Part shown: positions 1 through 10,862 of the stretch, in pieces
Numbering within the stretch: the first letter of the stretch is position 1
Layout of the letters: each line of letters starts with the position of its first letter
Assembly: GCA_007258455.2 (NCBI GenBank)
Contig: VDFB02358134.1
Coordinates: forward strand, 214,691,565 to 214,755,564
Source of the DNA: Sequoia sempervirens
Lineage: Eukaryota; Streptophyta; Pinopsida; Cupressales; Cupressaceae
Length of the DNA: 64,000 bases
Direction of reading: 5' to 3'
The notes under the pieces: model-generated
Databases searched by the model: none
Seen by the model: the letters and a program-made list of their open reading frames with translations, nothing else
What the model was told of the DNA's origin: nothing
Made by a program: the position numbers and the translations under genes

Positions 1-560
1 GAGTTGCATGAATGTGCTCAGTGCATTGGTTAGCCCAAAAGGCATGACTAACCACTCGTACAGGCCCTCTTTGGTCTTGAAGGTGGTCTTCCATTCATCT
101 CCCTCACGAATCCGGATCTGGTAACATCCACTCTTTAGATCAATCTTTGTGAAGTACTGTGCTCCACTCAAACAATCCATCAGGTCATCTATCCTTGGCA
201 GGGGAAATCTATACTTGATTGTTATTTTATTTATGGCTCGAGAGTCTGTACACATCCTCCACTCCCCATCCTTCTTTGGTGATAGTACTGCAGGTACTGC
301 ACATGGGCTCAGACTCTCAAATCAAACCCTTCCTCAACAACTCCTGAACTTGTCTGTTCAACTCCTCATTTTCTGCAAGAGTCATTCTGTGAGCTGCCTT
401 ATTTGTCAAACTAGCTCCAGGGATCAAGTCAATCTGATGACTGATCTTCCTCATTGGTGGTAAACCCTCAAGTACGTTATCAGAAATAATCTCCTGAAAC
501 TCATTCAATAATCTAGAAACTTCTACTGGCACCTTCTCACTATCTTCCTTTTCCATTCTA
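1..560 (-). pseudogene. Gypsy-A reverse transcriptase N-terminal part, truncated by window edge
   Basis: The RT start is recognisable from LPPMRKISHQIDLIPGA (about 430-480), then [13 protein letters not shown] up to a TGA near 317. The frame then shifts and continues to base 1 with [47 protein letters not shown] and [12 protein letters not shown]. These are the fingers and palm motifs of Ty3/gypsy RT; the first catalytic Asp is in TKIDLKSG. The second catalytic box (Y-x-D-D) would lie just beyond the window start. Comparison with the expected reading shows one nonsense change and a 2-base loss near 310-320. Confidence 0.88.
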
Positions 561-689
561 GGAAGCAATGCATAACACATACGCTCATGCTTCATGCCTT
601 CTAAAAATTTCCTTCCATCAACAAAACAAATTCTAGCACTACTGCATACCTTTTCTTCATCCTTCTTCAGGGGTTTCAACTTATGACAG

Positions 690-1087
690 ACTCCATCCTT
701 CATCAAGGAATAAGTGTTTGCATGACCATCATGTACAACACGCCTATCAAACTGCCATGGCCTCCCCAACAGCATGTGACATGCATCCATGGGGATGATA
801 TCATAGAGTACCTCATCACGATAGCTTCTGATCTTGAACTTCACCAGGCACTATTCATTGACCAAAACTTTGTGGTCTTTCTGCAACTAGACAATCCAAT
901 ATGGATGTGGATGCCTTTCCTTTTTCAGCTTCAACTTCATAACCATCTCTTCTGACACTAGATTATCAGTGCCCCCACTATCAATAATGACCTCACAACA
1001 TTTGTCTTCACACTTGCACCTTGTGCAGAATAGATTCTTCCTCTGTTTTGGCTCCTTCTCTTTAGTCACCAGGGCTCTTCTAACCAC
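690..1087 (-). pseudogene. Gypsy-A aspartic protease, decayed
   Basis: The retroviral-type aspartic protease matures Gag-Pol. The catalytic triad region reads VIIDSGGTDNLVSEEMV in the segment 887-1087, with the D-S-G active site retained. The second half appears after a frame change (317-844 frame) as the flap/C-terminal block MLLGRPWQFDRRVVHDG. The same pair of blocks is found in both copies of Gypsy-G, so the two elements belong to related lineages. The split over two frames means no functional protein from this copy. Confidence 0.8.
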
Positions 1088-1201
1088 TAGGGCTTCTCCC
1101 CTTTCAGCATCATCTAAATGCTCGGATTGAGCCTCCTCATCTACATGTGCAACCCTTCCATGACCTTCTTTCCTTCTGTCTATCCTTCCTTGGTGTTGTA
1201 G

Positions 1202-1243
1202 ACATTCATAAGCTCGATTCCCTTCTTCACCACAATGGAAACA
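1202..1243 (-). pseudogene. Gypsy-A nucleocapsid zinc knuckle remnant
   Basis: In element sense this reads CFHCGEEGNRAYEC, a CCHC knuckle (C-x2-C-x4-H-x4-C) in which the zinc-binding His is Asn. It is preceded by an RG-rich stretch (GRGGFRG), normal for gag nucleocapsid tails that bind RNA. It is out of frame with the upstream gag block. Confidence 0.75.
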
Positions 1244-1444
1244 AGTTCCTCTGAAACCACCTCTTCCGGGTCTTGGCCCAGATCTTCCTCATCCTCTACC
1301 TCTTTGATCACCACTATTTTGATCATGAGGGTGGTAGAAGTTATCATTCTTCTAGCCTTGACTGGTACCCACATCTTCATTTTTTCTCTCATCCTCATTT
1401 TGGCTTCCAAAAGATCTTCCACTACCCCTTCTGCTTTGACCTGC

Positions 1445-2227
1445 TCAAAATTTTTGCTTGCTATCAAATCTTTTGTTCAACTTCTCCTCAACGTTTAGAG
1501 AAAATTGGTATGCATCCTCAATGGTGGTCATTCTAACTAGGCTTAGCTCCTCTTGAATGCTCAGTCGTAAACCATTAAGATAATGGGCTACCTTCTCCTT
1601 GTTGGCTTCTGCATGGCCCGTTCTGATGATCATCTTGTGAAAATCTTCTTTGTATTCTTTCACAAATCTACCTCCTTGCTTCAACCCTTGCAATTTCTTC
1701 AGCAGATCTAACTCGTAGTCTACTGGTATGAACTGCTTCTTCAGTTTCTCCACCATGCGATCCCAACTGCTGATCTTTCCTTTTCCTCTTCGATTTCTCT
1801 CCAACTGGACCTCTTTCCACCAAATATTGGCATGGCCCTTCAGCTTTGTTTTTGCAAACTTAACCCTATCTGGGTCCTCTACTTCTTCATACTCAAAATA
1901 TTCTTCTAGCTCGTTGATCCAGTCGATCAACTCTTTTGGGTTCAAACTTCTGGAATAACTAGGGACTTCTATTCTGGGTCTTTTTCCAATCTTCAAAATG
2001 GCCCTAATCAGCCACATTTGATCTCGATCAATCGCTTCTTCTTCCTCTTCTTCATCCTCGCTTTCTCCTCTCCTTCCCGTGTCTAACCCTCTTCTCATTT
2101 GTTCCTACAATGCATCAATTTGTCTCTGAAGGGCTCTGAAACCCTCGGTCACCAATGGATCTCTTCCACCAGAATTTTTGCCACCTCTGGCACCACCATG
2201 CCTACCAAGAATCACTCTTGGAGGCAT
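1445..2227 (-). pseudogene. Gypsy-A gag (capsid/nucleocapsid precursor), decayed
   Basis: Gag forms the virus-like particle in the cytoplasm. The start is placed at the ATG whose complement is 2225-2227, giving an N-terminus MPPRVILGRHGGARGG just downstream of the primer-binding site. The frame stays open except for a TAG at 2105-2107 until the stop at about 1445. After an acidic run (EDEEEEEEAID) comes a retrotransposon gag domain (PF03732-like) with the hallmarks LIDWINELEEYFEYEEV, AKTKLKGHANIWW and VAHYLNGL. It is related to the gag of Gypsy-G further along. The nucleocapsid knuckle follows in another frame, so at least one frameshift separates them. Call based on motif recognition. Confidence 0.85.
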
Positions 2228-2310
2228 CTTGAAGATCTTGAACCCACAACCATGATCCTGGTGCAAACTGCCTCAAGATCGGCAATATGTTCACATGCTC
2301 AAGAAAACCC

Positions 2311-2322
2311 GCTCTGATACCA
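2311..2322 (-). other. Primer-binding site of Gypsy-A
   Basis: The element-sense sequence TGGTATCAGAGC matches the plant initiator-Met tRNA 3' end used by many plant LTR retrotransposons. It lies two bases inside the LTR terminus. Confidence 0.9.
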
Positions 2323-2324
2323 CC

Positions 2325-3182
2325 TGACGAGGGAGCAAACCCGAGACACAAAAATACACTCACAAAATAGAGAATAATATTTTCTATTAAAATATGGAAC
2401 TCTTACATGCAGAGGATCACAAATCCTCGAGCTCTATGATACATGCAAAATTATAGAAGTTCAGAAAAATTATAGAATTGCAGAAAATCCTATTTTTGCA
2501 ACATGCGAACTCTTTCCCCAAAAAGTTACTCCAAAAATCAGAAACCGGCCCATAAATAGACCCATTTCGGTTTGGAACCAAAGACAACATTCGAGATAAG
2601 ATTTTTGGTAGTTTGGCGCCAAAATTACAATTTGAAATTCAAATTTAAATTCACATTTGAAAATTAGGACATTTCTAAAATATGCACCAACTTCCGGAAG
2701 CCATAACTTTTAATCTGATCATCGGATCTTCAATGATAATACCTTTTCGGAAAGCTCTCGAAAAGATGATGTTCCACAAAGTAGACCTATGGCAAACTAC
2801 TTTGGTATTTCTGCAAATTTTTGGACCCATCTGGAACCGTTTAGTGCCTCAAACTGAGCTCGAAAGGTTTTTCAAGGCAAAAATCAGAAACTGGAACTTG
2901 AATAACTTTCAAACCGTAAATGATCTTGACCTGATCCTTTCACCAAAGTGTTTATTTTTCCGTCCTAAACCTTCCCATAAATTTCTATCTTCCCATGCCT
3001 TCAAATTCATACCTACTAAAAATAGCAGTTGAGCAGAAAAAGTAGAAAAACAGTTCTGAAAGTTGGAAACTCTTATTCGACGAAAAGGGTATCCAAAAAT
3101 GCAAAAACATCAACAAACATAAAAAAACAAGAACAAAAATGGAAATCATCTTTTTGGGTGATGCAAGATTGCTCTCACACCA
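2325..3182 (-). repeat. Gypsy-A 5' LTR
   Basis: The LTR is bounded on the gag side by the primer-binding site and begins TGACGAGGGAGC on the plus strand (ends ...TCGTCA in element sense). The outer edge at 3182 is inferred: element-sense start TGGTGTGAGAGC, about 858 bp. A GGAAGCCATAACTTTTAATC stretch near 2694-2713 recurs in variant form in other elements of the window. Short open frames on the plus strand here are antisense to the LTR and are not coding. Confidence 0.65.
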
Positions 3183-3867
3183 CTGGATGCTCCTACATCA
3201 CATTGTCTCCAAGCATGGAATTTCCATTGAACCAGAACAAGTTTCAACCATTCTTGAGTTACCTTTTCCAGCACATAAAAAGGGTTTGCAAAGTTTTCTC
3301 GACAAAATTCATTTTGTGAGAAGATTTATACCCAATATTGCAGCTTTATTACAACCTATCACAACAATGTTGAAAAAGAATGTACCTTTCAATTGGACTA
3401 AGGAGGGTAAAAGGAGCTTCAAGAAAATAAAATAAGCCCTTGCATCTACCCCAACCCTCATTAATCCAAATTATAATAGAGATTTCATTTTATATGCTTT
3501 TGGAGGTATTGATACTATTTTTGCAATGTTATGCCAACAAAATGACGAAGGCTTGGAGCAGCCCGTGGCCTTTTTAAGTCAAGTACTACATGATTATGAG
3601 GTAAAGTACTCTTTTTTGGAGAAACATGTGTTTGCAGTGGTTAGAAGCCTTAAATATTTTAGGCACATGCTATCTAATAACAAAATTCATTTGTTGGTTT
3701 CTCACCCAACCGTAAAACATTTCTTACTTAATAAGGATATGAATGATAAGAGGGCCAGTTGGATAACAAGAGTAATGGAATTTGATGTTGAACTTAAGGT
3801 TACTAAACTTGTTAGAGGAAAAGGTTTGTGCGACCAGCTTGCTGGAAACATAAAAATAGCCTAGAAG
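3183..3867 (+). pseudogene. Gypsy-B RT C-terminus and RNase H, decayed
   Basis: The sequence begins at the RT connection (HIVSKHGISIEPEQV, then FVRRFIPNIAALLQP and FNWTKEGKRSFKKIK). A TAA at 3433 interrupts, and the same frame resumes with TLINPNYNRDFILYAFGG, QPVAFLSQVLHDYEVKYSFLEK and SWITRVMEFDVELKVTK up to a TAG at 3862. RNase H degrades the RNA strand during reverse transcription. The usual first catalytic Asp (in the D-A-S box) is not seen in LYAFGG, while the Glu in SFLEKH is present. A spacer (3868-4076, with further stops) links it to the integrase. Confidence 0.85.
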
Positions 3868-4040
3868 AGGATGGGAACATTGCAACAGTGTTAAGCAACA
3901 AAGAACAAACTGTTGTTTCAACTCCTAGTACAAGTTGGGTACAACAAATGGCCAACTATTTACAGATTGGTGAATGCCTTGAAGGCTTGAATAGGGAAAG
4001 AAGAAGGTATTTTAGATTGTAGTCTATCCCTTATGCTATT

Positions 4041-5185
4041 GTTGATGTTGTTTTATATAGGAGAGATTTTTAAGGTGTGTTATTGAGATGTATTGAGCCT
4101 AATCAAACAAATAAGCTGCTAGAAGAATTCCATAATGGGCCTTCAGGAGGTCATTTTGCAGCAAGAACAAAAACCTTGAAAATAATGAGGTCTGGTTATT
4201 ATTGGCCAGATTTTTTCAAGGATGCTTTTGCTTGGGTGAGGAAATGTAAGAAATGTGCATTGTTTGCAAGAAAGCAAAGATTTATAGCTTTTCCCCTACA
4301 TCCTATTCAGGTGGAGCAACCTTTTGTCAAGTGGGGCCTTGATTTTATTGGGTCTATTAACCCACCTTCAAGCACAAGCCACAAGTGGATCCTAACTACC
4401 ATAGACTATTTTACTAAGTGGATTGAAGTTGTTCCTTTAAAAGAAGCAAATGAAACATCTATTCTAAATTTCTATCAAGACTTAGTGTCTAGATTTGGTG
4501 TTTTGGATTCCATTATTTCTGATAATGCTTTAGCATTTATTAGTTTAAAAGTTTCTGACTGGTCTATGAGAAATAATATCTTTTTGAGTACTTCATCTAA
4601 TTATTACCCATAGGGTAACGAGAAAGCATAATCTACCAATAAGAACTTGATCAAGATCATCAAGAAGGCCATCAAAGACAATCAAAGAGCATGACACAAA
4701 AAGTTGAAATTAGCACTTTGGGATGATAGAATAACCCCCAAGAGAGCTATTGTCTGCTCTCCTTGTGTTCTTACTTATGGAAAGGAGGCCAAATTACCCA
4801 TTTTCATTGAGCTACCAACTCTGAATTTTAATAAAGAACTTGAGCTATTAGAAGAGCAGCCTAGATGGAAGTTAGACTCGCACAGTTGATGGAGCTAGAG
4901 GAAACCAAAAAGGAAGTGTTTAAGAAGCTTGAAATCCATCAAGCTCAAATGAAAATTTCCTTCGATAAGAGAACAAAGTTCAGATATTTTATTGTTGGAG
5001 ACTTTGTGTTCAAATGGGATGAACATAAGAGCAAACCTGGGAAGCACTCCAAATTTGATGCAATTTAGGATGGCCCATATATGATAATAGAATGTAAGGA
5101 ACACAATTCATTTCAGCTCTCAAAGTTAAATGGGGAGGTGGCTTTGATCCCAGTTAATGGGATTCACCTAAAACACTGCTTCTAA
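4041..5185 (+). pseudogene. Gypsy-B integrase, decayed
   Basis: Integrase inserts the cDNA into chromosomes. The HHCC zinc domain is complete (FHNGPSGGHFAARTK ... VRKCKKCALFARK, about 4110-4280). The DDE core follows: WGLDFIG (first Asp), IISDNALAF (second Asp) and a Y-Y-P box followed by TAG at 4611. The codon expected to be the third catalytic residue (Glu, before STNKNLI) is TAA at 4629-4631, so the active site is destroyed. The C-terminal part continues in fragments (YGKEAKLPIFIELP; SFDKRTKFRYFIVGDFVF; DGPYMIIECKEHNSFQL) to the stop at about 5185. No chromodomain is seen. Confidence 0.9.
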
Positions 5186-8100
5186 GGTTAAGTTCTACTT
5201 CTGTACTATAGTAGAATAGTTGTTGCTAATAAATGCTTGAAGCAGTTTTCTTTTCAGTTGATTTTTTTCCATAAGTGTTGTTGCACAATGTTTTCTAGCC
5301 ACTAGGGTCTTGTAGTTGTTTCCAGTTTGGTTTGGTTTTTCTTTCTGTTGTTGTTTGGTGTTGCAAGTTCCAGTTTTCAGGAATCCCCAAGTTTTGGAGG
5401 GGAAAATTTTACTCCACGCCCAATGGATTTACTTAAGGAAACTGGCCTGATGATTAGAAGGAAAGCATTCAATAGAGGTCACCAAGATTGTCATCAATTT
5501 CTCACCACAACTCAAATTGATAGAGCTGATTAATTCAAGTTCATTTAAGGTGGAGAAACTTCAATTCATTTCTACAGTTGCTTAAACCATTGCATGTATT
5601 GGAGTTTAAAAGAGTTGTTCAGTTAAAGTGTGCAATGTGTTTCAGTTTTCCATTCACAATTTACAACATAAAAGATTGCATGAGATATAAAGAAAAGTGC
5701 TTTCATTCTATATTCATTTATCCATTCCATAATGTTACATACATTTTTGTAAAAGAAAGGTTGAAAATTGAACAAGATTACACAAATGTTGTTTTCATAT
5801 TCATTGGGATGGAAAGGAAGATCAACTGTCCCACACAAGCCATGGGAATAGTTGAGTACATAGAACACAAGGAATGCACTATGCTACTGAAGATAAAAGA
5901 AATAAAGGAACACATAAGAAGAAACATAGTTGTCATTGCCTGAGGTGTCTTCAAGTTGTTGTCATTGTTGTTTCTCCCTCCTTTCTCTTGTTCTCCAAGT
6001 GAAACTAGAGATGATTGAGAAAGGTTTGTTAAAGCTCGGTTATGAATCCACCTATATGATCTATCAACAACAAAATAGAACATTGCTTGTGGTGCATTGA
6101 ATCGGTTGAGCAAATGTCAAAAGTCTAAAAAAGGAACACAAAAGATGAAACATCACATGAACATTGAACTTATTTGTTTTTTAATCTAATATGTTTGTTC
6201 ACTGTGTAGGTATAGGAAAATTCATGTTGTTGATCTACTTTGAAAACATAATAGCATGTGGTGTGAAAATGGGCTCCCACAAGGGTTGAGCTCAGCATGT
6301 TGCCCCTTGATTTCAAGAGGGGCTTTAAGGAAAGAGACACATTCACAATGTCAAGATGGAACATCCAACTAAAGGAGAAGCTCATAAAGCAATACAAGAA
6401 AGGATGATTCATTATCCATACATGACCATCAAATTCAAAATGCAAAGTGAAGATGAAGATCACAGATGAGCAAGGAATCTTTCTAAAATGATCAAATTAT
6501 GTAAAATAGAAATGCACTATCTTTTCATCAGATATTTTTGTTTGCATGAAAATGTGTCAAGTTCTTAGTGTCACTACAACATTACATTATTGTCATGTTT
6601 CATTAACATGATGTTCACATTGATAGGGCAACAAGTGACTCATTGTCTTGGAATGATAGTGAACAGGCATACACAATGCCAAACTACAAATCAAGAGTGG
6701 CAACTAAAGCAATTAGAGAAGCTTCAAAGCATCATTAAGTGTCACTTATTTCAAAATCTTCCACACACTAAAGATCAAGGCTCATACAAGCTATAGCTAT
6801 CCAAGGAAAGATACAAATGCATGAAGAGTGCAAAGAAGACCTTGTTTCTATCAAGCAATGGAAGTACAAGTTCTTTCAAGTGAAATATGAAAGCCAAGGT
6901 ATGCAGAGGAAAGAAGCTATTGTAAATTGTGGATACAATGCACAAATTTTTTGAGTTGAATGAAGCAAAGAACAACATCACTGAAGTGGAGTGAAACATG
7001 GAACTCAAGTTCAGTTGCATTACATTGTTCTATATGAATGAAACTGTGGTAAAGAGTGAAAATTTGAAGTACATTTTCCGAATGCAAAAGAGTTTCAGGC
7101 TACAGTATCGAAGCTTCAAAGTGCTTAGAAATGAATGGCTAAAAGAAACAATGGGATTGTCATGACCTATAGATGCATCATGTTGGCCGAATACAAGCAT
7201 TGCAAGAAGTAAATAAACCTAATAGAGGAATCACCATTAAAGCTACCATTGCTCATGCAATACATTTAGGTGTAAGTGGAGAGTTTTTCTATGTGTGCTT
7301 CATAGAGCAAGGGAGTGCAAATAAGATGTAGCCATATGTAACCATACAAATGTCTAAATGGCTAGTGTGTGCATTCAAAAGCCATGATAATAAAGAAGAC
7401 TAATGCTAAAGGAGTTGCATTGTTTTATTTTTGAAAACAAATGGTGGAATTACAAGAATGTAGACACAGAAGAAAAGAAAATCATTATTTGTGTTGAGGA
7501 AATACAAATGGAGAATACCCAGCAAGTGCCTTTGAAAGACAAGCCCCATTGGAGCAACATGGTATTTCTAGAAACAAAGAGCAAAATAAGCTATAGTGAT
7601 ATGCATGAAGAAGATGAAGCCATTTTGTTTTTCAAAAGAAAATGGACAAATGCTATGAAGCTAGGGTTTTCAAAATAAAATAAACATTAATGTTTTCTCA
7701 TTCAGAAATACAAAACCTAGAAAAGTTTGAAGCCTTGAACTTGCTCATAGAGGCATTTGTTTTGATTTAATTTCAAGAAAAATTGAAGGACAATACTATA
7801 TTATGAATATTTAGAAAATGGAAAAGAGTTCTAAGTTACAACAAGTGCTAAAAGAAAACCCAGTTTCTATTCTTGTAGTCATGGCCTGGGAGAGGCATTC
7901 TTCTTCACAAAAGCACAAACCTATTTGGGTTTTGTTCCAAATGATTCAAATTCAAAAATTATTAAGAGGGTTTGAGCTTGTGCAAGTTCCTGATCTCTCA
8001 AAAAATTGGAGCAACATGGTGAATGGCTACAACCATGGAGGGTTTTAGAAACCCATAAAATGGAAAACAAATGCATAATGTGTTTTCCATCACAACTTTC

Positions 8101-9139
8101 TTGTGTTTTATATCATGGGTCTAGCCTAGAACCAGTTCTTTTGTAGAAAAGGAAGAAAATAAACATGGTATGACTGTGGCTTGTGTAGAGGAGTGAACTT
8201 TTTGTTTTGTTTCCACATAGAAGACTAACTTTTTCTTTTAAATCATGCTTGAATCAAGCTTATTTAAGAGGGAAATTTAGAAGAATGAGAACATAAATCT
8301 TAACCTAGTGTTTTGTGAAGAGGAAAACACCAAAATCCAATGCACCATGTCTTTCAAAAACTCAAAGTCAAGCTCTCCATCGTGGCTCGAAGTAGAGGAC
8401 TCAACAGAGAAAAGGAGACAAGGAAATGACTTAGAAAAACTATAGAGTTCACGGCCAAGAGGCCTCAAAAACCCTTTGAAATGGAGTCAAAGGGCAACAA
8501 AATGATCAAAAAACAACTTACCATCAAGCTGTAGAAGGATTTTGACCCCAAGCAAAGGAGGAATCAACTATAAAATGCATAAAATGAGTTCAAACCCTAG
8601 TTGCCATGGCAGCTCGAGCAAAACCTTTTTCCTCCAAACTTGGTCGATGAAAATGATGCTAAGAATTAGGGATAGGGGTTGGTTTTGATGTTAGGGTTTT
8701 CCAAGTGCCCTAATTTGAATGTATATTTTATCACATTCTTTTAAAAATCAAGTGCCTTATTAATACCTTGTCACAAATGTTGCCTAGGTCGAGCCATGCC
8801 TTAGGCATTTTTGCTTGATTTTTAAAGAAAATCAAATAAACTCATACCTTGCCTTTATAATTTTATGAGAAAATAATATGCACCTTAGCCCCTTTTCACT
8901 AGGTCAAGTTATTCATGTGCCTTAGTTGCTTTATGGAATATATCCCATGGTCATATTTTTATGATTTTTTATAAAAAAACAAATGTAATAGGAGCCCTTT
9001 CCATAATGTTTTGATTTTTGCTAATATCAAACTTTACTCAAACTGCAAAAATCAAAATATTTGGAGTCAGATTGCATAAAAAAAATGTAATAGGAAGGTT
9101 TCTATTTTGATTTATGAAACTACAAATGATGTAAAACAT

Positions 9140-9173
9140 CATTAAGGTAATGTTTCTATAAATTACCTTAATG
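9140..9173. repeat. Perfect 12-bp inverted repeat
   Basis: CATTAAGGTAAT (9140-9151) and ATTACCTTAATG (9162-9173) are exact reverse complements separated by a 10-base loop. It could be a hairpin or a MITE-like remnant. No longer terminal repeats were seen around it. Confidence 0.8.
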
Positions 9174-10450
9174 TTTGTTATTGTTTTTTAAAATGCGCTT
9201 TGGGTATTTGAGTCTTCACTAGACTTCCTATTTTGAGTTGAGTTCACTTGGGCGAATTTGGAAAAGAGGGGGAAAACAGAGCTTTCCATTTTTAGTTTTG
9301 AGCTGTTTGGACCTGATTTTGTGGTTTTTTTGGATCAACCTCTTGGAGACAAAAAAATTTCATTTTCCTCGTGCAGTTTGGAGCAGTTTTGAACCCTATT
9401 TTTTAGGCTTTTCTAAGGAGCTCGAAAATGGATCAGAATTGCTATTTTGGAGATGCAGTGCAACTGATTATTTCTATTCTTGACTCTTGAGACACTTGGA
9501 AGCTATAAGTTTAGAGAAAAATTTGATTTTCTCAGTTTAGATTGATTGTTTCTTGCTCTCCTACTCACTCAAAGAGTTTTGTAAACATTTTCTTGTACTC
9601 ATATTTTGAGCTTGACACTCCTTCATTTCAATAAAATACCAGGATTCTCCTTCCCATTTTCTTGTCTCAGGTTTATAGTATCAATTGATGTTAACTGTGA
9701 TTCAAATATAGAATCCTCTTTATGTCTTGATTTTGTGAGTTTGTTTCAAGAGTATCATTTAATTCAGGTTGCATTATGTGTTCCATTTAGTGAACCTTTA
9801 TGCAAAACACTATTGCATTATATGTTTTTTAGGGTGGGATTGTGAGAATCAAAGTTTTAGAAAGATTGTTGAGACTAGAAAGTTATCAGAATCTTTAAAT
9901 CACTGGTGAATCATCTTAGGTTTTAGGATCGCAATGTTTTTTTTCCCTTTTAACCATTTCCTCTAAAAGTATTCTAGATTAGGTGATTTACTAGGGGAAC
10001 TCGCCCACTATGGAGATTCACTCTCACTTACTGATTTACCCACAATCTAAGAGCATTTCCATGTTACAACAAGATAGGAAAGTCTAACTTGGCTAAGGGT
10101 GCAATCCTCGTTGTCAATAATAACTTATCATTTTTTTCTTGATAGGACCCATTGATTTGTTTAATGATCAATTGATAATCATCGAATATACAAATATTTT
10201 GAACACCTAAAGACACGACCACATGCATCCCAAAAATATGTTCCTCATACTCTATAGTGGTGTTTGTATATAGAAAATTTAGATGCTAAGATAAAGGAAT
10301 TGGATTTCTTGAAGGCAATATTAATATAATCCCTGCTTCAAAGCTAGTTCAACATTTAGACCCATCAAAACACAATTCCCATGTTTCATTATCGGGTAAG
10401 TGCACCAAGATGGTCGTACTTTTGTGGCCAAACAAGAAAAAAACAAGCCA

Positions 10451-10586
10451 TAATGCGTTCGCGTTATTTCTTTTTTTTTTTAAAGCGCGAATCTAGTTTT
10501 AAAATAATGCGTTCTCATTATAACGCGAGCGCATTATTTAATCCTAAATGGGCATATCTCTACTGGTTAATAACGTGATCGTGTTA
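10451..10586. repeat. Cluster of CpG-rich palindromic motifs
   Basis: Variants of a 17-bp motif, ATAACGCGAACGCATTA or its complement, occur at 10451-10467, 10505-10521, 10520-10536 and 10570-10586. The second and third copies are back to back in opposite orientation, giving arms AATAATGCG / CGCATTATT. The second and last copies look like CpG-decayed versions (CG changed to TG or CA). Confidence 0.7.
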
Positions 10587-10659
10587 TGATAAATTTGGCA
10601 TTTTTAAGCTTTAGATGGTAGATTTATAGGGTAGAGGATTAAGGGTACTAGGGAGAGAG

Positions 10660-10762
10660 CTAGAGGGATTGAGTGAGAGAGAGGGAGATACTTCAGAGAG
10701 AGAGGAAGGGAGTGAGAGAGAGATACCATCTCTCACTCTCTCCAACCCTCTCCCACCCTCTC
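10660..10762. repeat. GA-rich then CT-rich low-complexity tract
   Basis: A polypurine run of GAGA repeats (10660-10728) is followed by a polypyrimidine run (TCTCTCACTCTCTCC and similar) up to the assembly gap. Purine and pyrimidine halves are roughly inverted, so the strand can fold back on itself. Confidence 0.85.
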
Positions 10763-10862
10763 NNNNNNNNNNNNNNNNNNNNNNNNNNNNNNNNNNNNNN
10801 NNNNNNNNNNNNNNNNNNNNNNNNNNNNNNNNNNNNNNNNNNNNNNNNNNNNNNNNNNNNNN
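10763..10862. other. Assembly gap of 100 N
   Basis: Exactly 100 N, the usual placeholder for a gap of unknown size. It directly follows the GA/CT tract. Open frames drawn across it are meaningless. Confidence 0.99.

Larger units (their letters stand above)
1..3182 (-). mobile_element. Gypsy-A: Ty3/gypsy retrotransposon, truncated by window edge
   Basis: Read on the minus strand the order is LTR (2325-3182), initiator-Met-type primer-binding site, gag, zinc knuckle, aspartic protease and the N-terminal part of reverse transcriptase, which runs off the window at base 1. This order identifies a Ty3/gypsy element. The coding part carries an in-frame TAG in gag, frame changes between gag and protease, and a TGA plus frameshift at the start of RT, so it is a decayed copy. 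At 3183 the sequence switches directly to plus-strand gypsy pol sequence, so Gypsy-A appears to have inserted into Gypsy-B. The LTR outer edge was placed by the TG...CA rule and by the resemblance of its minus-strand start to the Gypsy-G LTR start. The second LTR lies outside the window. Confidence 0.85.
3183..5185 (+). mobile_element. Gypsy-B: Ty3/gypsy pol remnant (RNase H-integrase), 5' part displaced by Gypsy-A
   Basis: Plus-strand gypsy pol homology begins abruptly at the Gypsy-A LTR edge and runs through the RT/RNase H junction, RNase H, the HHCC zinc-binding domain, the integrase core and the integrase C-terminus, ending at a TAA near 5185. The missing 5' part (LTR, gag, protease, most of RT) should lie left of the window beyond Gypsy-A. 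The 3' LTR was not identified with confidence. Several in-frame stops show it is an old copy. Confidence 0.85.
5186..10762. other. No recognisable gene; probable Gypsy-B 3' region and unknown retroelement DNA
   Basis: About 5.6 kb of AT-rich sequence with only short, unconvincing open frames (up to about 120 codons) on both strands. Weak retroelement-like signals are an AATAAA near 9629 in a stretch resembling an LTR end, and a purine-rich AGGGTGGGAT directly before TGTGAGAATC near 9841, which could be a polypurine tract and LTR start. Without a partner LTR neither can be confirmed. A 12-bp inverted repeat (9140-9173) and CpG-rich palindromes (10451-10586) are listed separately. Confidence 0.5.

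Noticed and set aside
5578..6113. Two overlapping ORFs of 111-121 codons on opposite strands
   Set aside because: No motif, no start context and mutual overlap; consistent with chance frames in AT-rich DNA.
9835..9860. Firm 3' LTR start of Gypsy-B
   Set aside because: A purine-rich tract followed by TG is suggestive, but no partner LTR is in the window and the tract is not a strong polypurine run.
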